The notes below the pieces were generated by a model, which saw only the letters and a program-made list of their open reading frames with translations, had not been told where the DNA came from and searched no databases. Shown piece by piece: positions 54,150 to 64,000 of a stretch of 64,000 bases of DNA; the stretch's first letter is position 1; each line of letters begins with the position of its first letter. This DNA is from Tetraselmis striata (lineage: Eukaryota > Chlorophyta > Chlorodendrophyceae > Chlorodendrales > Chlorodendraceae): positions 1-64,000 of the forward strand of contig VCJN01000696.1 of assembly GCA_006384855.1 (NCBI GenBank). The letters run 5' to 3'. Made by a program: the position numbers and the translations under genes.

Positions 54150-57100
54150 CTGGCTGTAGTGGTGTCCTCGCGGAGGGCCTTGCCTGCTCTTCACGCCACT
54201 CACAGCCAACCCTCGTACAGGAAAATGTAAGCGGGAATGCGATTCAATAATTAGCTCACGCGAGTGCCGCGACTACCTAAGTGGCTCCTCTAACTAATGG
54301 GCCGCTGCCAGTAGTGCTCCCGGTGCCGCTCAATTAGGGATTGTTACTGGATACCCGTACTACGACGGGTACCTTATCCTACGGCGGGCCGCGGGCACGT
54401 CGTCTCGTCGTCAGGCACTAGCCCTTACATACTTACTGCCAGATATGTGACAGCCACGCTGTACAAAATGACGTGCGAGGGGGTGGGCGGCGCCTCGCGC
54501 GGGCTGATGGTGAGCTGCGCCGAGCGCTGATCCGCAGCTGCAGGATGCCCGCCGGGGGGCGAGGAGGGGCTGTAACAGCAAGGTTATTGTGACGCCCCTG
54601 ACCGGTGTGACGCCCCGCTTGTTGTTAGCTGTTGCCCCAGCCACGGCCAAACCTCGTGCGCGCCGAGCAGGCGCGCGACTGTTCGCTGATCCAGGCCGGT
54701 CAAACATCGTACGCATGTGCAGCGCGGAAGCGCCAGGCTGGCGATGACCAGCTGACCGGCCGGCTGATGCGTGCAGCGCGCGCTGATGGAGGGCGAGTAC
54801 AAAGTACTGAAATCATCCGAGTTTTTCCTACAGGGCAGTCGTAGTGGTGCTCATATCATCGTCATTTAGGCATACTAGCGCGTAGTGTTGAAGTACTGCG
54901 CCGCGCCGCGGAGCATAGCGCGATAAATACGAGGGTCGGCTGTGCTGTGGGCGCAGGCCGGTAGTTGGCATGGTGGTGGGTCGTCCGGTCGTCGGACGGT
55001 CCACCGTTTCGCAGGAGGATCACGCTACCAGTACCAGTAGCCGCGCTGGCTCGCCCGGATTTAGTACATACGCAATACTTCGCCCGGTGTTAAGGGCCGG
55101 CTGGAAAGTGAGAATGAAGTTTCCGGGCAAGAACAATATCTATGCGCCGGTGGGACATGCGGCTTTCACGCGCTACTCCGCGCCACACCTAGGCTGCCCC
55201 TCTAAACTCCATGCACGCTGCTAATCGGCGCCAAGCGGCCACACTGTATGCCGCCTACGGGCCCCCCACGCAGTCGGCTGGCGGCGTCGGGCTGCCACTA
55301 CGAGCAGCTGGTCCGCACCATCAAGCCGCCATTGCACCATGTGCTTAGTTCGCATCCACGATCCATGCACACTCGTCGAAACGTGGTCCGCTTAACCGCG
55401 CGTACCAAATAGTAAGCGCGAGTAAGCGCATGTATGTAGCAAGCTTAACACAACTCAACCGGTAAGCGCCGCAGTACTTTAATTCAGGTTGGAGGCATGT
55501 GTACGGCAGCGATGTCTTGCACTGAGTACTAATAGAGAATAGCGTGACGAGTAGCGCCACGAGTAGTCACGAGTCATCATTAGTCGCTATAGGGCACGAG
55601 TAGTCGCGAGTCTATAAGGAACGGCGGGAGTGGTACAAGTAAAGTACTTTGCGATATTCTAGAAAATCACTAAGCGCGGCAGCAAGCGCTTACTCCGCGA
55701 CTACTCGCGAGTATAATTGCGGGGGCTTCAAACGTATCGGGCGGGAGCTTCATTAATCCTTACTGTTCGCCACATAAATCCTTACCGACAACTTGATAAG
55801 GAATTATTAAGGACAGCGGAAATGAATTTCACGCGGGCGGCGGATGGTTTGAGGTTTTATCAGAGCAGAAGAGCCAGGTTGGATGTTGCCAACCCAACAA
55901 CCAATGAGAGTGGAGCTTCTAACTGTAGTTAAGGGCGTTTCAGCACGCTTAATCCTATTTGGCAAATTTGATAGGTGAGTATCGGTCACTTTCAGTTTTA
56001 TGCATGTGGGTCGGACACTGTGCGAATGTACTTATAAACAAACCAGAAAATGTAATTACATGTGACCTCTAGTGCCCGCGTCCGCCGTCGCCGCGCGGCG
56101 CGGCTTGCAACTGCTGCCCGGGATTGCGTTGCCGCGGGCCTCTTCTGCCCGGTCCGCCTCGCCCCTCTGGCTGCGGCTTGTGGGATGGTGTTGTCAATCA
56201 CCATGCATGCCATCCGCTGCCCACGGTCAAGGTGCTCGTTGCTCGCGGGTTGCTTGGCTGCTGCTGCCGCTCGCAGGTGCGCTTGCTTTTGTTGACGCCC
56301 AGCTTGCATTCTCGCCGTATCAACGAAGTTAGAGGTCACACGCCCAGCTGAAGCCGTTTGCATGTTAGTCGTATCGTGCAGCGGGGGGGGGGGGGGGGGG
56401 GGGGGGGCTCGAGCAACACGGGGGACGGGAGCTGAACGACTGAACGGGGGAGGGGGCTGGAGCCGGTAGATTGCTCTTGCAGTGGGTTAGTTGCCGTTCA
56501 TGTCGATGTCGGACCTAAGTTGTAATTACAAAAGACAAACAATTCAGTCGTTTTAACGTCGTCGCCACATGCATAAGGCAACACGCGTGCAAGCAGCCAG
56601 CACCAACTGCACTGAAATCTCAAACTCACCTTTCCATGGCGGGGGTCGTTTTGGTAGGGTTGGCATCGCCTTTCCCCGCCGGGCAGGAGAGAGCAATGGT
56701 GATCAAAGCGGCAGCCTCCTCGGTCTCAGTCAAGCAGGGGGGTTCTGGGTGGTCGGAATCCCCGTTTAGCACCAACTCTGCGAAATACTTGCCCCACCAC
56801 GACGAGTTCCATAGCAAGATGTTCTCAACCTTTTTCTCCGCCCACTTCTTGGAGTGCGGACACTTCTGCCTGCGGCTGCGAGCCGCAATCTGAATCTCCG
56901 TGCGCAGGGTGGCGTCGGTGGGCTGGCCAGCGATACGGCCATACGCACAGCCGGCGCAAGCCACCGCGAGGTCCTTGAACCGATTGATTATTTAGCCTTT
57001 AGTGTACTCAGGGGTCTCGTTGTCTAACATGGGCAAGCCGAAAACACCATCGACGATGGGGTAGGACGACGCGATGGCTGTGTTGAACGGCTGTTTTAGT

Positions 57101-58277
57101 AGCGCTGCTCGTGGGGGGGGGGGGGGGGGCAGGGGGGGGTGTGTGTGTGTGTGGGGGGGGGGTCCTCGTCGACTTGGCTGAATATATCACAAAGTAAGAC
57201 CATGTACTACTTGGTCTGCATGCACGGGACGGACGGGAGGAGTAGTACCTGGGACAACGCGTTCAACCCGCTTCATGCCCCTTTCAGCCCGCTTCCATGC
57301 CGTCCGGTGCCGTTATGCCATCAGTGAAAGCTTTCACGGCGCTGCCGTGTCCGGGCGCCGAAGCCGATGACAGACGCGATCGAGCGGGTGTAGAGCTTGA
57401 ACCTATTGCCGGCAGCTAAGCGAAATCCAGCTGCCACTAGCTGCTCCTTACCCCACGGGCACACGAAACGTGATGCGTAGCCCTCGTCCGTCGAGTCTTC
57501 GGCGTCATGCATGCACGTGCACACGTTCACTTCTTGCACTGCCTCGCGTTCGGTGTAGTTGAGAGCGCACAGGCGTGCATGAGTCAACGGCCCGCCTACC
57601 TTGACACCGTCCTTAACCTCAGCATCCTTGGCTGGCGATAACCTGACGCACGTCACATAGGAGAGGAGGGGCGGCCCATGCGGTAGGGGAGGTCCTAAGG
57701 CGGTTCATACTCCGGGGGGAGGCTGTCTCCGCCGTCGGAGAGAAACGTTGTACCTCCAAACGTCGTCATGGTGGTCGGGGGGGGCGAGGGGGGGGGGGCG
57801 ATGGTGGTTAAGTGTTGGCTGACTTTAGCATGTTGTGCGATGAATATTGGCGGTATAGAAGTTGATACTGGTGGAGTTGCTGTCGTGATCACTTAGCGAC
57901 AAAGTGATATATGGAACCCAGCAAGAAGTGATGCGGTGTAGTATTAAACAGTAATTCAACCTATTTTGCACCGCAGATTTCATTTTGCACCGTAGGGTTT
58001 GGTTATACCCTAGTTCCCGGTGCTACTATCAGTACTTAAGACTCACGGGTGGTGTAGCTTGGGTTTGTAGACCTAGGGTGCATGGCGGGATTCATCAGCA
58101 TGCACTCTAGCCGCGACGCATATCCAATGCTGATTTGGAGCATTTTGTACGGAATGGGACAAAGTGGAGGCAAGGTAAGATTTATGAAGTAACTTGACAG
58201 TTGAATCAGCGATGCGTCGATTTTTCAGAAAATTTTAAAAGAACGGGTTCTATATCACTGGCCTACAGTTCCATCAA
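54150..58277. other. Long stretch without a supportable gene
   Basis: It contains AGTCGC/CGAGTAG-type phrases (55,550-55,620 and 55,700), G-tracts (56,383-56,407; 57,113-57,129; 57,780 area) and a short TG run (57,140-57,153). Two minus-strand frames (56,964-56,626, with ECPHSKKWAEKKVENILLW-like sequence; 57,656-57,321) look protein-like in places but show no family. The reading does not support a gene call. Confidence 0.35.
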
Positions 58278-58279
58278 TT

Positions 58280-58885
58280 GCATTGGAGTGCCGCTATTGG
58301 AGTGGCCCGGGATGTTGTGCTGGGAAGGGAGTTCTACGTTTGGCGGATGGGGACGCGAACGAGCTGGCGGTTGATCTGGCGCTGGGCGGAACAACGCGCG
58401 CTGGACACCGACGTCTTACGTCGTTGCTCGCCCGGTCGGCTCTCCATTCCCTGCTCGTTGAGCACTTTCTCCCTTCCTGTTCTGTTGGCGCCTCCACATT
58501 ACATTCGGCTCAGCGCCGCTATTGGAGTGGCCCGGGATGTTGTGATGTGGAAGGCGTTCTACGTTTGGCGGATAGTGACGCGACCGAGCTGGCGGCGGAT
58601 TTGGCGTTGGGTGATCTGCGTATGTTGCACGCCCGTGGCGCCCCGTTCTGGGTTGGACCCCCCCCCCCCCCCCCCCCCCCCACTTCCGCTCCTTGCTGCG
58701 AGACCTCTACTTCGAAGCTTCTATCCTGTGGGCGCCTTCACATCACATTCGGCCTAGTGCCGCTATTGGAGTGGCCCGAGATTGTGTGCTGGGGAGAGCG
58801 TCCCTACTGCGTGGAGCGGCGGCTGGCTGGTGGCGATGCCTGGTCGGTGGATGTCATGGCGGTTCCCGCCTCTAGTGGCATGTAG
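58280..58885 (+). repeat. Three imperfect tandem repeats of ~230-245 bp
   Basis: The phrase GCCGCTATTGGAGTGGCCCG begins copies at about 58,290, 58,515 and 58,760. Each is followed by GTTGTG/ATTGTG, GGAAG..GTTCTACGTTTGGCGGAT and an ACGAG/CGAGCTGGCGG phrase in the first two, and preceded by CACATTACATTCGGC (copies 2 and 3). A 24-nt C-tract sits inside the second unit (58,658-58,681). An open frame crosses the array, but coding is not established. Confidence 0.6.
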
Positions 58886-59137
58886 CTGGATTTTCTTCTG
58901 GATTTTTGTATGGATTTCTTGAGTTTTGCAGCTGGCTCATGTAATCAATATATCAATTGCATTGCCAGCGCTTTGAAGTACCAACAGCGAGCGTTTGCAT
59001 TGCCAGCGCTTTGAAGTACCAGAGTACCAGAGTACCAGAGTACCAGAGTTTTTTTTTCCATTACCAGCAGCGAGTAGCGCGTACTAGTACCAGTACCAAT
59101 ACCACTACCAGCAATACCAGCGAGTAGCGAGTAGCGA

Positions 59138-59341
59138 GTACCAATACCAATACCAATACCAATACCAATACCAATACCAATACCAATACCAATACCAATA
59201 CCAATACCAATACCAATACCAATACCAATACCAATACCAATACCAATACCAATACCAATACCAATACCAATACCAATACCAATACCAATACCAATACCAA
59301 TACCAATACCAATACCAATACCAATACCAATACCAATACCA
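59138..59341. repeat. Hexanucleotide microsatellite (ACCAAT)n
   Basis: About 34 nearly perfect copies of ACCAAT/TACCAA run without visible interruption. On both sides are degenerate units (ACCAGAGT, AGCGAGTAGCGAGTACC, CAATACCAG). The dipeptide-repeat frames across it (Gly-Ile or Leu-Val) are artefacts of the repeat. Confidence 0.95.
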
Positions 59342-59660
59342 GCAATACCAGCAATACCCGCAGCGAGTAGCGAGTACCAGTACTCATAGCCTCCCAACCG
59401 TGAGATCGTAATCGGACGGCTGTGTAATTAAGGACTGTGGGTGGGCGGGCGGGAGGGCGGGCGGGCGGATGGGCGGGTGGGTGGATTATAGTACTTAGTA
59501 TTACATTCTAGTAGACAAGCGCTTTAGTCATGCACGTATAGGCCCGATCCGCTGCACTATACGGGTACCCGTACGGCAATAAAGCTCACCGCCGAAAAAT
59601 CGACGCTTCGCTGGATTATGATGATTAAATCCATCGCCTAGCCACAAGACGTTGCTAATA
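59342..59660. other. G-rich repeat and spacer
   Basis: A GGGC/GGGCG-rich run (59,438-59,480) follows the microsatellite. Nothing else was seen before the transposase-like gene. Confidence 0.35.
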
Positions 59661-59662
59661 GT

Positions 59663-62600
59663 TCACTCGTTGAGCATCCCCAACTCGAGCAAGTCCTTCT
59701 TCGTGGCTGCGTTAAACTTGACGACTCCGCCGGGTTTGCGTTGCGCTGCGGTGGTTGACATGATGTGGACGCAGTTGTTTCGTGGCTGGCTGATTTGCCA
59801 CCCAGTTTGCGCGTATGTCTTCACGACTTGAACGCTTGTACCGTACCCCTTCAATCTGACCATGGTGCCGTCCTCGTTGAACACCTCGAGACTTCCCGAC
59901 GAGTCGTGGATGACCTTCGCGTACGACAGAGGGACGGCTTCAACAAGCTTCCAAGGAAGCGTCGGGCACTTCTCCCAGCCTGTGTCAAACGGCTTCTTCC
60001 CTCCTTTTTTCTGCGCGTACAACCATAGGGGCATGAGAGATTTGCCCTTTGCATCGGTATGGAAGGGCTCGTAAACGGCAACCGTCAACGTGTCGTCGGA
60101 AGTCTCGCGCGACTTCACAAGCCAAATGACGAATCTCGACTCCCAATCACCAAGCGTTTCAGGACACTTGTCCTCCTCATGCAACTAATGATGGCCAAGA
60201 CCGCGAGCTATGTCAGTCCCTGAGCGAGAAGCCATACAATTTTCGTCCCCGTTCGGTCAAAGTAACACGCAAGGCAGATGCACCAAATTGTTTCGTCCGG
60301 TAAAGGACAAAAATGACAAACAATGGAACTCACATCGGAGACGCCGATGACAACGAGGTTCGTGCCCTTTGCATCGCTGGGCGATGTGTTGTCATGAAGC
60401 CTCTCCTTGGCGCCGGGCTGAACTCCCCGGAAGGCGCTGACATTTTGAAGCACTTGAGCTCGAACCTCGGCTTCAACGCGAGCGGCCACGGCATTGTTGA
60501 GGTCAGTGTTGGTAGCCATCGTGTAGTGATGTGCCTCAGCGGGCGCGGTCTGCCCGTGCTCGCGCCAGAAGTCGTCAACTTCCTCTTTCCGGTGCGGCCA
60601 AAACCCGGAGAAAGCTGCCGAAGGAGCAGTCTGCATCTCATCCAAGTCATCGAGCAGGTTCTTCTAGCTCTCGCACTCGACCGGGGAGAAGTGACACTGG
60701 ACCGCCAGGTCCGTGATGTACGACCTGGCTTTCTTGAAGTCATCCAAGTACCTCTGGACCTTCAGTGTGTCGGGCTTCTTTTTGGTCGCAGAGAGCGTAC
60801 AAAAGGGGCGGGCTCGGAAAGCGGTGTGTTGGACCACAAGCGCAAGGCGGTGCGCGACGAGCCGCCAGACGTACCGTGGCGGCATTACCACGCGTGAACT
60901 CGAATTTGTGCGGCTTGTTGATGTCATGGATGTGGTCTTGGAAATGGGGCCTTAAACACTCAGAGAAGTCGAGGGCGAATGAGTGCTCTGCAATCCCCGG
61001 AGTGGGCGAGAAGGCCTGCGCCACCAAGTCAAGAAAGGCCTCGACTGTGTAGGCGGAGCTGCGAGATAGCGCAAGACTGTTGCGACTGAAGATTTGGCCA
61101 ACCCGTTCATGATTGTGCCCGACAGGCAGGAAGACCAAATGAATGACGTCGCAGATGCCAATAGTCACAAGCCAATTGCAGAGGGCCGCCACGTTCCTAT
61201 TCTTGTTCTCCCTGACGGTGTTGTCTATCTGGATTCTGATGTACGGAATCTTTTTGCCACGGAGTTGAATTTTTTGCATCGCATATCAAATTTCATCAAT
61301 GAACGCGCGGCTACTAGACAACTAGGGCGAATCAGTCGGTAGGACAACGAGCTCACTTAACCATCATTATCCATATCAGAGTGCCAGTCGTGGATGAATC
61401 ATGGGGGATGGTGTTGGTGTAGTAGTAGATGTCGTCCGGGCGGTATCCATCGTACTTCACACAGGTGAGGCGGTACTTGAGGAACATGTTGGGCTTCACA
61501 GTCTTGGGGATACGAACCCAGTGAGGCACCAAGGTCTTCGTGGAGTCCATGCTATCAATTTCGAAGAAGAAGAAGTTTCCATGGTCAAGGCGCGACTGGA
61601 AGACGGAGTTGTTAAGATCCCTTCGTTCGTGGCGCATTCTCTCGAAGTGGACCTTCTGCTCAGCTCTAACTTGACGCCTCACGAGCTAATGATGTTCACG
61701 GTGCACTTGACGTTCCCCTAGCGTCATGTCCATTGTGCAAATCTCCCGAGTTTGGTCTCTGAGCGCTTGCCCGCCGCGCAAATGGGACAATGGCTGAATC
61801 GCTTCACCTTTGGCGTGGTGACATCCGGGGACTCTTCCTTCCAAGTCCGGCGGAAAGTGTCGAACGACGCGAGCTTCACTTCGCTCGCGGTGGCCAAATA
61901 TATGAAGCAATAGGTAGTTTCAAAGGGTTTGTGAGCGACATTGTCTGTCGATTCGTGAAAAAGCTATCGATTGCGGATAGAATCTTCGTACAACGCAACC
62001 GATATATACCCGGTCGGCGGAATAGGTCCCTATCGGACTGTCAATATCGGCACGAGTAGTCATCATTGGGACAAGTTCGGTCTACAACGAAACAAGGCAG
62101 GTCTTAGAATCCACGAGACCAAAAAGTTCGTCTACGGCGTATGCCATAATTCTGTCATCATCGGGAGAAAATAATTCGGTCTGCGGCGGGAAATGATACG
62201 TCTGACATTAACGGGTTAAAAAGGTCGCTCCAAGCGGACGAAGTAATTCTAGCATAAGCGGGACGGTTGTTCGATCAAAAGTTGTCAATCCACAAAGGTT
62301 TGTCATCAACGGGACAAAATGGCTATGTCATCAGCATGATGAAATTGGCCACGGGACAAAATCAGTATGTCATCAGTGGGACGATATAGTTGTGACATGA
62401 ATGGGACGAAATAGGCATGTCATCAAGGGGACAAAACGGTGTGTCATAAGCGGGATGAAAACGGTTTGTCATCAGTGGGACGAAAACGGTATGTCGTCAG
62501 TGGGACGAAAACGGTATGTCATCGATGGGACGACAACGGTGTGTCATCAGTGGGACGAAATAGGTATGTCATTAGTGGGACGGCAACGATCTGTCATCAG

Positions 62601-63490
62601 TGGGACGAAATATATATGTCGTCATCAACGGGACGAAATCGTTAGGTCATCAGCGGGACGAAATAGGTCTGTCATCAGTGGGACGACAACGGTGTGTCAT
62701 CAGTGGGACGAGATGGGCCTTACCACGGAGAATCGCGTTGTCGTCCGCAGCCCACGGCTTGTAATAGTAGTAGACGCAAATCTTGGTCATCTAGGGAGAC
62801 AGGTGCTTCTTGAAGGTCTCGCTGTTGCCGTCATGGAAGGGCATGATCTCGACATGACCGAGGTCATCCAAAATGAAGTGCTCGAGGAACATGCGCACAT
62901 GCTCCTTCGGTCCGGTCTGTTTGCTCTCGTACTGCTTGCGCTGCTTGATGTACGTGGGTTCGTTATCCACCACCGAACGCTAGATCACGAGACGTCTGCG
63001 CTTTGAGACATGATGCAAGACCTCCCATGCACGGCCACACGTGTAGAAGGGCCCTCGATAATCGAAGGAGCGCGAGTAGCCACGGTGATCAAATGTGTAA
63101 TCGAACTTGTTGGATGACGAGGCGTGGCCACCCCTGAAAACCTGAGCGAGCCGGTCAAAGGAGCGGTTATGATTGCCAGAGTATACGGACAACGCACGGT
63201 CCATCATAGCATCCACGAGAGCCTCTCCGCATTGAGTGCATAGCTTGTGCACGCACTTTCGCGAGCAGCACGGCGACTGCTCGCTACCCTCCTTGGCGAG
63301 CATGAGGCGGACATCGTCCCGAGAGGTGCGCCTGCTGGTCAGAGAAAATCCCTTGCCAGTCTCGCTATCGGCGACCTCATCGGAGTCCTTGCTCCATGTG
63401 TACTTCCTTTTTTCAACCTCCTTATTTACGATCACTGGCTCGCGAGTCGCAATCACACGAGTACCCGTTGCGGCACATACACCGCGGTAC
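59663..63490 (-). pseudogene. Transposase-like gene (DUF7869-like, DDE type), multi-exon, with in-frame UAGs
   Basis: Minus-strand pieces in order. 63,456-62,716: a Cys-rich start CCSRKCVHKLCTQCGEALV, FYTCGRAWEVLHHVSKRR, VRMFLEHFILDDLGHVEIMP, KICVYYYYKPWAADD, donor GTAAGG. 61,890-61,355: FRRTWKEESPDV, RFSHCPICAAGKR, then FFFFEIDSMDSTKTLVPHW. 61,279-60,830: IRIQIDNTVRENKNRNVAAL, FLPVGHNHERVGQIFSR. ~60,760-60,330: KNLLDDLDEMQTAPSA. 60,184-59,663: the end. The IDSMD...KT, QIDN..RENKN and PVGHxHE motifs are those I associate with DUF7869 proteins, thought to be DDE-type transposases spread in algae, protists and animals. TAG codons interrupt at 62,980 and 62,791 within otherwise continuous protein, possibly also at 61,686 and 60,664. 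A frame change near 61,740 suggests decay. The TAG at 60,185 is better read as an intron acceptor. Confidence 0.6.
62055..62720 (+). repeat. 25-bp minisatellite inside an intron of the transposase-like gene
   Basis: About 18-20 units resembling GTCATCAGTGGGACGAAAAC + GGTAT; regular from ~62,280, more degenerate toward 62,055. Unit length is 25 bp with few indels. It lies in the intron whose donor is at 62,715. The array also gives a periodic open frame on the plus strand, which is not a gene. Confidence 0.85.
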
Positions 63491-63499
63491 TATGATTGT

Positions 63500-64000
63500 G
63501 GTGTCCGACGCCCCGGATCCTGGAGAAGAGGCTATGCTTTCGACCGCCGCCACGCTGCAGCGTCGGGCGAGTAACGGCGGTGGAGGACTGTGATCCCTTG
63601 GTAGTATTTCGTGTTATTTCGTATTTCTTTCGTATTATACGTAAATAGCTATGTACTAGTATGTACATCAGAATCCAGTCCAAGGAATATATCATCGCAT
63701 GATGAAGGAAAATTATTGCCACGCTACTGTACTCGCCTACCGTTATTACTCTTGAGTAGGGAATCTATTATCTGCCAATAATAGTGATGTATAGTTGCAA
63801 TAGTTTGCCCTATATATTCGTCGCGGTGCAAATATATGCACAGGATGAAGACGAGGAGGTGCACTATAGTGCGCGCACGCGCGCGGTTGGTCCAGCAGGG
63901 GTCAGAGCGGTGGCCGACGGCGACAAGGTCATTTCCACCTCACCCTCACCGCTACCAACTCAGAAACCCGCGCATCTCCCGCGCCGACCAAGCTACTGCC
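63500..64000. other. End of window without a supportable gene
   Basis: AT-rich sequence with TATATATTCG (63,812) and CGCGCACGCGCGCG (63,870). It could hold the 5' end of the transposase-like gene. Nothing is supported. Confidence 0.3.

Noticed and set aside
58945-59397. Open frames encoding long Gly-Ile or Leu-Val repeats
   Set aside because: They are translations of the ACCAAT microsatellite, open in several frames at once.
60185-60187. TAG at 60,185 as another in-frame UAG
   Set aside because: A GTGAGT donor follows the preceding exon about 145 nt upstream and CATCATTAG makes a good acceptor.
62055-62720. Possible CRISPR array (regular 25-bp units)
   Set aside because: Units are contiguous with no unique spacers, degenerate gradually at one edge and lie in a eukaryotic intron; no cas genes.
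62401-63006. 201-codon plus-strand frame with repeated HQWDE-like peptide
   Set aside because: Generated by the minisatellite and the antisense of the transposase-like exons.
59663-63490. A reassigned genetic code (UAG as sense) for the organism
   Set aside because: The CNNM-like host gene ends in TAG and other genes use TAA and TGA, and the RT pseudogene has TGA nonsense; local decay or methylation-linked mutation is simpler.
1-64000. tRNA or rRNA genes
   Set aside because: No tRNA-like cloverleaf or rRNA core sequence was recognised by eye; a covariance-model scan would be needed to exclude them.

Overview
The window looks like nuclear DNA of a green alga (chlorophyte). Host genes are split into many short exons with GT(G/A)(A/C)G donors and (G)CGCAG acceptors. 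Intergenic DNA is repeat-rich, introns carry long C/G homopolymers, and the recognisable domains (GRAM-VASt, CNNM/DUF21, F-box/Cys-type LRR, mTERF-like) are eukaryotic. No species call is possible from sequence alone.

Layout. 1-8.8 kb is host genes: an mTERF-like fragment (-), a seven-exon DUF6687-like gene (+) and an F-box/LRR gene (-). 8.9-12.0 kb is repeat debris with a broken LINE-type reverse transcriptase. 12.0-21.0 kb is a decayed Ty3/gypsy retrotransposon with unusual extra ORFs 5' of pol and one recognisable 3' LTR. 21.6-24.8 kb is copy A of a tyrosine-recombinase (YR) element; inverted copies B (34.7-37.9 kb) and C (38.0-41.1 kb) lie in tandem. Between them are two multi-exon host genes facing each other: a GRAM-VASt lipid-transfer-type protein (25.1-29.2 kb, +) and a CNNM/CorC-type transporter (34.0-29.9 kb, -). 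41.9-43.3 kb is an intronless, frameshifted alpha/beta-hydrolase gene; 45.5-47.3 kb an unknown disordered protein; 48-49 kb a possible small gene. 49-59.6 kb is mostly repeats: an ORF1-like pseudogene, tandem repeats and a 200-bp hexanucleotide array. 59.7-63.5 kb is a transposase-like gene (DUF7869-like) with in-frame UAG codons and an intronic minisatellite.

The most interesting system is the YR element family. Each copy has a Gag-like ORF with an Arg/Gly tail, a tyrosine recombinase, ~185-bp repeats and a ~25-bp repeat in the A1-internal-B1-A2-B2 order of PAT/TOC (DIRS-type) elements, but no reverse transcriptase or RNase H. Copy B has both ORFs open and all recognisable recombinase residues. 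Copies B and C sit head-to-tail about 100 bp apart, with the short repeat at each edge, which suggests site-specific integration.

All domain calls come from reading motifs by eye; no searches were run. Exon boundaries were chosen by splice consensus and reading phase and are approximate unless stated.
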